Assembly (NCBI RefSeq): GCF_003148665.1
Contig: NZ_QGGQ01000001.1
Span: forward strand, 860,133 to 924,132
Reading direction: 5' to 3'
Length of the DNA stretch: 64,000 bases
Origin: Maribacter polysiphoniae
Lineage (GTDB): Bacteria > Bacteroidota > Bacteroidia > Flavobacteriales > Flavobacteriaceae
Shown: in pieces, positions 58,349 to 64,000 of the stretch
How the letters are laid out: each line of letters begins with the position of its first letter
How positions within the stretch are numbered: position 1 is the first letter of the stretch
Program-made: the position numbers and the translations under genes
The notes under the pieces: generated by a model
The model's database searches: none
What the model saw: the letters and a program-made list of their open reading frames with translations, nothing else
What the model was told of the DNA's origin: nothing

Positions 58349-59905
58349 ATGGCAGGAGGTAAACAAACACCACGTCAGAAGATGATCAACCTAATGTACT
58401 TGATCTTCATCGCGATGTTGGCCTTAAATATGAGTAAAGAAGTTTTAGCCGCATTCGGAATAATGAATGAAAAGCTAGAGGCTTCTAATGCAAAGACGAC
58501 CGAAAGTAATGAAGCTTTCTTGGGAAGTCTTGAAACCAAAGCATCCGAGGATGCTAAGAAATATGGCGAATTATATCAGAATGCCCAGAAAATCAAGTCC
58601 ATGTCCCAAGAGTATTATGACTACTTGGAAGGTCTTAAGAAAGGCATGATGGAAAAAGTGGAAGATCCCAAGGATTATGCCCGTATGGACAATTCCGATT
58701 TCTTGGATCAAAAGTTTTTCCAAGGTGATAACTTGGCCGCAGATGGTAAGGAGTTCATGAAACGGATCACCGATTATCGTGAGCAAGTTGCCGCAATGGT
58801 TCCTGCTTCATTGAAAGAGTCTGTAATGACCCGTTTTAAGACAGGAAACGAAGAAGGTAAGGTTAAGGCTAAGGATGGCATGCAAGATTGGATCAATTAC
58901 CACTATGAAGGTTATCCTTTGGTAGCTTCCCTTGCTAAACTTACATCGCTTCAAGCTGATGTTAAGGCCACTGAGGAAGCTGCTTTAAAATCAATGTTGG
59001 AAGGTGAGTTGACCAGCCAAGTTTCGTTGAAGAATTTTGCAACGGCACTTGATGCGAGTAAATCAGCTTTCTATGCAGGTGAAAAGTATGATGGTAAGAT
59101 CATCATCAGTAAGACCGATAAATCATCTACACCTGTAAGGGCGGAATTGACCCTTGACGGTAGAAAATTATCGGAAGGTAAGGATTACGCTTTGGAAGCA
59201 GGTGGTATCAAAATGCTTATCAGTGCAGGTTCTGCAGGTGATCATGAGATCAAGGGAACTATGTTCTTTATGCAGGATGGTGAGGAAATACCTGTTGAGG
59301 TTAAGAACAGTTTCGCAACGATCAGTAAGCCCAATGCAGCTTTGATCGCGGCGGATAAGATGAACGTTGTTTATCGTGGTGTTGCCAACCCAATGTCTAT
59401 CTCTATTCCAGGTATACCCAATAATAAGGTAAATGCTTCTGCCCCAGGTTTGAAATCAGTAGGTGGTAGTAAGTATGTGATGAATCCAGGTACCGGTAGA
59501 ACGGTTACAATCACGGCTTCAGGTAAATTGCCTGATGGTCAAACGGTATCGTCCAGGTCTGAATTCAGGATCAAGGATATTCCAAGACCAGCTGGTGCGA
59601 TCAGAGGTGAGACCGGTAGTGCAAAAATGCCAAGAAAGAACTTGGAAATAGCTACTGTTGGTGCTTTGTTGGAAGATTTTGATTTTGACTTGAACCTTAA
59701 GGTAAGTGGATTTAAATTCAAAGTTCCTGGTCAACCAACCGTTAGTGTTAATGGTAACAAATTAGACTCTAGGGCCAAATCAGCCTTGAAAAGAGCCAAA
59801 CGTGGTGATGCTGTTCAGATATTCGATGTAAACGCTTATATCACGAACAATAAGAGCTACAAACTTAAAAAGGTATCTCCGGTTGTTGTTGAGATAACAA
59901 ACTAA
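58349..59905 (+). CDS. gldM: Type IX secretion motor protein GldM
   Basis: A 518-residue protein with one N-terminal membrane helix (about 13-33), flanked by the invariant PRQKMINLMYL start, and a long periplasmic part made of a helical domain (about 40-225) and beta domains (about 230-515) that reach the GldK-GldN ring. Size and order match the family. The gene follows gldL by 55 bases. Confidence 0.97.
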   Translation: MAGGKQTPRQKMINLMYLIFIAMLALNMSKEVLAAFGIMNEKLEASNAKTTESNEAFLGSLETKASEDAKKYGELYQNAQKIKSMSQEYYDYLEGLKKGMMEKVEDPKDYARMDNSDFLDQKFFQGDNLAADGKEFMKRITDYREQVAAMVPASLKESVMTRFKTGNEEGKVKAKDGMQDWINYHYEGYPLVASLAKLTSLQADVKATEEAALKSMLEGELTSQVSLKNFATALDASKSAFYAGEKYDGKIIISKTDKSSTPVRAELTLDGRKLSEGKDYALEAGGIKMLISAGSAGDHEIKGTMFFMQDGEEIPVEVKNSFATISKPNAALIAADKMNVVYRGVANPMSISIPGIPNNKVNASAPGLKSVGGSKYVMNPGTGRTVTITASGKLPDGQTVSSRSEFRIKDIPRPAGAIRGETGSAKMPRKNLEIATVGALLEDFDFDLNLKVSGFKFKVPGQPTVSVNGNKLDSRAKSALKRAKRGDAVQIFDVNAYITNNKSYKLKKVSPVVVEITN

Positions 59906-59932
59906 TAAGTAGTATTATTTAAATTATATTTT

Positions 59933-60835
59933 ATGAATTGGAAGAATGTTTTATTAATCGGAGCCGTTAGTTTACTGCCCGCATCTATCATGGCCCAGGC
60001 AAACATATTGAATGCCAAAAAGCCAGAGCAGATAGGGGTAAGGACTGAAGCACAGAAAGCTCTAGACAATGATGCTCCGTTGGAGTATGGTTATGTGGAT
60101 GACAGGGATATCCTTTGGTCCAAAACCGTATGGGAGACCATTGATTTGGACGAGCGTGTCAACTTTCCTCTATACTATCCTATCGACACCATTGATATAG
60201 GTTCCGATAGAAGGTCCTTATATGATGTACTTATCAAGAACATCAAAAATGGGAACTTAGAGGATGTATATGTAGATTCTTATTTTACTGAAAAAAGAAA
60301 GTTCAGTGATTTGGCTGCTACGTTACGTAAAGTGGATACCACCGATATGGGATACGAACAGATAAATGCAGGGGAGGAATTATCGCCTGAGTTTATCAAC
60401 CAGCGGGATTTGACTGCCGCGGATATAGAAGAGTATCGTATAAAAGGTATGTGGTATTTCGATAAGCGCCAGGGAGAATTAAAATACCGATTGTTAGGTA
60501 TAGCCCCGGTCGCGCCGGATGTGAACTTCATCGATGATGAAACCATGGACCCATCAGACGCAAAGGTTGAGCTTTTCTGGGTATGGTACCCAAGTGCAAG
60601 ACATATCCTGCACGAAGCAAAGGTCTTTAACCAGCGCAACTCGGCACAGCCAATAACATATGATATGTTGTTGAATGCCAGAAGGTTCAATGGGGTTATT
60701 TATCGTGAAGACAATGTTCACGGTGACCGTAAGGTCAACGACTACATTGCAGATAATGCCTTGTTCCAACTCTTGGAGGCTAAACGAATCAAAGAGGCCA
60801 TTAGGGATAGGGAGCAAGATATGTGGGCCTATTAA
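59933..60835 (+). CDS. gldN: Gliding motility/type IX secretion protein GldN
   Basis: A 300-residue periplasmic protein with a signal peptide (about 1-21, ending MAQA). The DLDERVNFPLYYPID and IKGMWYFDKRQGE segments are typical of GldN, which binds GldK to form the outer ring of the type IX secretion machine. It begins 27 bases after gldM and ends the operon; a terminator follows. Confidence 0.97.
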   Translation: MNWKNVLLIGAVSLLPASIMAQANILNAKKPEQIGVRTEAQKALDNDAPLEYGYVDDRDILWSKTVWETIDLDERVNFPLYYPIDTIDIGSDRRSLYDVLIKNIKNGNLEDVYVDSYFTEKRKFSDLAATLRKVDTTDMGYEQINAGEELSPEFINQRDLTAADIEEYRIKGMWYFDKRQGELKYRLLGIAPVAPDVNFIDDETMDPSDAKVELFWVWYPSARHILHEAKVFNQRNSAQPITYDMLLNARRFNGVIYREDNVHGDRKVNDYIADNALFQLLEAKRIKEAIRDREQDMWAY

Positions 60836-60866
60836 ACATGGTTTATTCCAATTCAATCCATAAAAT

Positions 60867-60897
60867 AAAAACCCTGGCGATTTCGTCAGGGTTTTTT
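60867..60897 (+). terminator. Intrinsic terminator of gldKLMN
   Basis: AAAACCCTGGCG / CGTCAGGGTTTT stem (one G-T pair) with a four-base loop ATTT, followed by a T-run. Confidence 0.9.
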
Positions 60898-60932
60898 GTT
60901 TGCTGGAAGTACGTATACTTTCAAGGATTGTA

Positions 60933-60940
60933 TAATTTTA
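60933..60940 (+). promoter_or_regulatory. Putative -7 box of the FAD oxidoreductase gene (possible leaderless start)
   Basis: TAATTTTA fits TAnnTTTG except at the last base; the ATG follows after four bases (CACC), the same layout as at coaX, the nuclease and the HYC_CC_PP gene. Confidence 0.4.
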
Positions 60941-60944
60941 CACC

Positions 60945-62006
60945 ATGATAGATTATTTGGTTGTTGGCCTAGGATTGGCAGGTGTTTCATTTTGTGAACA
61001 GTTAGAGGCTCATAAGAAAGATTATAAGGTTATTACCGATAATTCCCAAACGTCATCCCTTGTTGCTGGGGGATTGTACAATCCAGTTATTCTTAAGCGG
61101 TTCACCTTAGCGTGGAATGCTGATACCCAACTTGAAAAGGCAATACCTTTTTATAAGGGTCTAGAAAGAAAACTGGGAACGCGGTTGGATTATAAGATTT
61201 CCATTTTAAGAAAGTTTACCTCGATAGAGGAACAAAATCTTTGGTTTGAAGCTGCGGATAAAAAAAGACTCCATAAGTTTCTCGATACAATGCTCATAGA
61301 AAATAAAGACAGATCCATCGATGCGCCTTTTGGTTTTGGCAAGGTGTTGCATACGGGGAGAATTGATGTAAAGACCTTGATTGGGGCATATCAAAATGAT
61401 CTTGTTGAAAAAGGGAGGTTATTACAGGAAACTTTCGATTTCAGTTCTTTGCAAATCCATAATGGGCATGTGGAATATAAATCCATTAAAGCTCGGAAAA
61501 TTGTTTTTGCCACGGGTTTTGGATTAAAATCAAACCCTTATTTCAATTACCTTCCATTGCAAGGCAGTAAGGGGGAGCTCCTGACGATAAAGGCACCGGA
61601 TATAAAGACGGTGGATATCATAAAATCCTCGGTTTTCATCATCCCTATGGGTAACGACCTATATCGGGTCGGGGCAACCTATGAAAGATTGGATAAATCG
61701 AATAACCCAACAGATGGGGCCAAGAACGAACTATTGTCAAAATTGCACACTTTCTTAAAATGCGATTATGAAATCGTGGATCAAGTGGCGGGTATTCGGC
61801 CTACCGTAAGTGACAGGAGGCCCTTGGTGGGGTCACATCCAGAATACGACCAAATGTACGTGTTGAACGGGTTTGGGTCACGTGGGGTTTTGATTGCGCC
61901 AACAGTGTCCGCGCAACTTTTTGATTATATAGAGAAAGGGGAGGCGCTCCCAAGGGAGATAGATGTGTTGCGGTTTATAAAAAAGTATACTCCTAAGGTT
62001 TCTTAA
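60945..62006 (+). CDS. FAD-dependent oxidoreductase (DAO family)
   Basis: A 353-residue flavoprotein with the dinucleotide-binding GxGxxG at the N-terminus (VVGLGLAGVS, residues 6-15) and the C-terminal GIRPTVSDRRPLVG and GFGSRGV blocks of D-amino-acid-oxidase-like enzymes. The substrate is not apparent. It lies after the gldN terminator, a common neighbour of gldKLMN in Flavobacteriaceae. Its last 14 bases overlap the convergent DUF983 gene. Confidence 0.88.
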   Translation: MIDYLVVGLGLAGVSFCEQLEAHKKDYKVITDNSQTSSLVAGGLYNPVILKRFTLAWNADTQLEKAIPFYKGLERKLGTRLDYKISILRKFTSIEEQNLWFEAADKKRLHKFLDTMLIENKDRSIDAPFGFGKVLHTGRIDVKTLIGAYQNDLVEKGRLLQETFDFSSLQIHNGHVEYKSIKARKIVFATGFGLKSNPYFNYLPLQGSKGELLTIKAPDIKTVDIIKSSVFIIPMGNDLYRVGATYERLDKSNNPTDGAKNELLSKLHTFLKCDYEIVDQVAGIRPTVSDRRPLVGSHPEYDQMYVLNGFGSRGVLIAPTVSAQLFDYIEKGEALPREIDVLRFIKKYTPKVS

Positions 62007-62385
62007 TGGCATTGGGATCATAATGAATGAAAAAGTTGATCCAAATATTTCTTGATAATCGTACGATTACCGGTAAAAAGACGATCATTGTAACTACAAT
62101 GGCGATAAAGGAGGTGACCAGTGAAGTGCCAATGAACAAATAAGAGATTACAAAGGCAGCTACAGCAAAGGCGATACCTACACCATAACTAACATACATG
62201 GCACCATAAAAGAAGGAAGGTTCAATCTTGTATTTGGTGTTGCAATGTGAACAACGCTCATGCATTTTGAACAATTTACCCAATTTGTACGGGTTTTTTT
62301 CCAAATACATACTTTCACTCTGGCATTTGGGGCAAGTTCCTGTTAAAATGCTGTAGAGTTTGTTTCCTTTTTTTAACATTTGCAA
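61993..62385 (-). CDS. DUF983 family zinc-ribbon membrane protein
   Basis: A 130-residue protein with two CxxC pairs at the N-terminal half (Cys18/Cys21 in CPKCQSE, Cys45/Cys48 in CSHCNTKY), forming a zinc ribbon, then two membrane helices (about 60-82 and 86-108). The function is not established. It is divergent from the ABC-F gene and overlaps the end of the FAD oxidoreductase gene. Confidence 0.9.
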   Translation of the reverse strand: MQMLKKGNKLYSILTGTCPKCQSESMYLEKNPYKLGKLFKMHERCSHCNTKYKIEPSFFYGAMYVSYGVGIAFAVAAFVISYLFIGTSLVTSFIAIVVTMIVFLPVIVRLSRNIWINFFIHYDPNAIKKP

Positions 62386-62443
62386 AAGTTTCAGCGAAAA
62401 TACAGTTTTTGTATTTTTTTAAACGTAACCTAGGTCACAAATT

Positions 62444-64000
62444 ATGCTAAACATACATAACCTGTCAGTTTCTTTTGGTGGTGAATACTTATTTGAGGAA
62501 ATCTCATTCAGGCTAAATGCTGGTGACCGCGTGGGCCTTATTGGAAAAAATGGGGCAGGGAAGTCCACACTCTTAAAATTACTGTCAAAAGATATGCCTA
62601 TTGATTCGGGCACTATTGCTACCGAGAAGAATTTGAAGATAGGTTTTCTTCGACAGGACATAGATTTTAAACAGGGTAGAACGGTTTTGGAGGAAGCTTA
62701 TCATGCTTTTGAGGAAATCAAGTCCTTGGAGGTGAAACTCGAGGATGTTAATCAACAATTGGCCGAACGTACCGATTATGAGAGTGAAGGCTATCATCAG
62801 TTAATGGTAGATCTTAATGATTTTACACATCTGTATGAAATCCTTGGGGGATACAATTATCAAGGGGATACCGAAAAAATATTGCTGGGGCTGGGCTTTA
62901 AGCGGGAAGATTTTGATAAAAAGACGGAAACCTTCTCCGGAGGTTGGCGTATGCGCATCGAATTGGCCAAATTATTGCTCCAAAGTAATGATGTTTTATT
63001 GTTGGATGAGCCTACCAACCACTTGGATATCGAGTCCATTATATGGTTGGAACAATTTTTGACCAACTATCCAGGTGCGGTTGTCATTGTATCGCATGAT
63101 AAGATGTTTTTAGACAATGTGACCAATAGAACCATTGAGATATCCTTAGGGCGTATTTATGATTATAACAAGCCCTATAGCGAATTTCTAAAATTGCGTG
63201 ATGAGATGAAAGGGCAACAACTCAATGCCCAAAAGAATCAAGAAAAGGAAATACAGCAAGCAGAACGTCTTATTGAAAAATTTCGGGCCAAGTCAACAAA
63301 GGCCTCAATGGCGCAATCCTTGATCAAGAAGTTGGATAAGATGGATAGGATCGAGGTCGATCAAGATGATAATGCCGTTATGAACTTGCGCTTTCCTATT
63401 TCGATTACACCGGGTAAGGTTGTTACTGAAATAGAAGGGCTATCCAAAAGATATGGCGATAATCTTGTGCTAAGTAATATTGACCTACTCATAGAACGTG
63501 ATAGTAAAACCGCCTTCGTAGGCCAAAACGGACAAGGGAAGTCAACCTTGGCCAAGATCATGGTCGGTGAATTGGAATATGAGGGTAAATGCAAGTTGGG
63601 CCATAATGTGCAGATTGGCTACTTTGCCCAGAACCAGGCCGAATATCTCGATGGTCGCAAAACGGTTTTGGATACGATGATCGATTCCGCGAATGAAACC
63701 AATAGAAGTAAGGTTCGCGATATTCTTGGCTCTTTCCTTTTCAGGGGGGAAGAGGTTGATAAATATGTTAGGGTACTTTCGGGAGGGGAACGCAATAGAC
63801 TCGCGTTGGCAAAAATGCTCCTACAACCCTTTAATGTGTTGGTAATGGATGAACCGACCAACCACTTGGATATTCAATCCAAGAATGTACTTAAAAAAGC
63901 CCTACAGAGTTTTGAGGGTACCTTGATACTTGTATCCCATGACAGGGATTTTCTACAGGGACTTACCAATAAGGTATATGAATTCCGCGATAGGAAGATC
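62444..64000 (+). CDS. ABC-F family ATPase, 3' end outside the window
   Basis: 519 codons are visible, open to the window end; family members have about 620-650 residues. Two ATP-binding cassettes are present: Walker A GKNGAGKST (34-42), signature FSGGWRMR (near 164) and DEPTNHLD (near 188); then Walker A GQNGQGKST (near 360), signature LSGGERNR (near 445) and DEPTNHLD (near 469). The charged inter-domain linker (about 240-300) is the ribosome-contacting part in ABC-F proteins. There are no membrane helices, so it acts on the ribosome in translation or protection from stalling, not in transport. Confidence 0.95.
   Translation, partial: MLNIHNLSVSFGGEYLFEEISFRLNAGDRVGLIGKNGAGKSTLLKLLSKDMPIDSGTIATEKNLKIGFLRQDIDFKQGRTVLEEAYHAFEEIKSLEVKLEDVNQQLAERTDYESEGYHQLMVDLNDFTHLYEILGGYNYQGDTEKILLGLGFKREDFDKKTETFSGGWRMRIELAKLLLQSNDVLLLDEPTNHLDIESIIWLEQFLTNYPGAVVIVSHDKMFLDNVTNRTIEISLGRIYDYNKPYSEFLKLRDEMKGQQLNAQKNQEKEIQQAERLIEKFRAKSTKASMAQSLIKKLDKMDRIEVDQDDNAVMNLRFPISITPGKVVTEIEGLSKRYGDNLVLSNIDLLIERDSKTAFVGQNGQGKSTLAKIMVGELEYEGKCKLGHNVQIGYFAQNQAEYLDGRKTVLDTMIDSANETNRSKVRDILGSFLFRGEEVDKYVRVLSGGERNRLALAKMLLQPFNVLVMDEPTNHLDIQSKNVLKKALQSFEGTLILVSHDRDFLQGLTNKVYEFRDRKI

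Overview
The window comes from a member of the Flavobacteriaceae (phylum Bacteroidota); I cannot name the genus. The evidence is a complete gldK-gldL-gldM-gldN block (gliding motility and type IX secretion core), a mevalonate-pathway pair (class II HMG-CoA reductase plus the GYDIA-type GHMP kinase found in this phylum), promoters of the Bacteroidota -7 type TAnnTTTG, almost no Shine-Dalgarno sites, and an envelope gene set typical of the family. Nearly all of it is ordinary chromosomal core.

Layout. 1-59: 5' part of a tRNA-Phe on the minus strand. 161-7896 (+): coaX, an outer-membrane protein, a TPR protein, lptC, a small membrane protein, a CNNM/CorC protein and ppiD, closed by a bidirectional terminator. 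7950-10177 (-): GHMP kinase and HMG-CoA reductase. 10334-16171 (+): a dipeptide-use operon, with a secreted DPP4-type peptidase and two POT peptide transporters. 16182-21086 (-): comEC-like gene, NlpC/P60 lipoprotein, lpxB, a small membrane protein and surE. 21292-23487 (+): tail-specific protease.

23546-25285 is the one clearly accessory stretch. It holds at least nine copies of a short palindromic repeat, a broken GIY-YIG nuclease gene flanked by inverted copies of that repeat, and a full-length type II-C Cas2 gene with no Cas1, Cas9 or CRISPR array beside it. Then follow a sugar-porter MFS gene, msrB, a secreted DNA/RNA endonuclease, and the rod-shape operon mreB-mreC-mreD-mrdA-rodA (28668-34295, minus), followed by purH and a GAF-type methionine sulfoxide reductase.

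36695-42978 (+) is a copper-type metal homeostasis locus: a Cys-rich HYC_CC_PP protein, a regulator fusing an HMA metal-binding domain to an AraC DNA-binding domain, a P1B ATPase with three metal-binding modules, a TonB-dependent receptor with a Cys-Cys pair in its plug, and a secreted HMA protein. 43193-45209 (-): groES-groEL. 45352-50005 (-): miaB, a sigma-54 activator, lptE, a TPR protein and secG. 50139-52271 (+): a membrane protein and an LVIVD lipoprotein. 52392-60835 (+): topA, an arginase-fold protein that has lost half of its metal ligands, and gldKLMN. 60945-64000: an FAD oxidoreductase, a DUF983 protein (minus) and an ABC-F ATPase cut by the window end.

Points most worth a second look: the orphan Cas2 and its repeat/GIY-YIG island; the HMA-AraC regulated copper locus; the apparently metal-less arginase relative next to gldK; and a recurring TAnnTTTR-N4-start layout that suggests leaderless transcripts.
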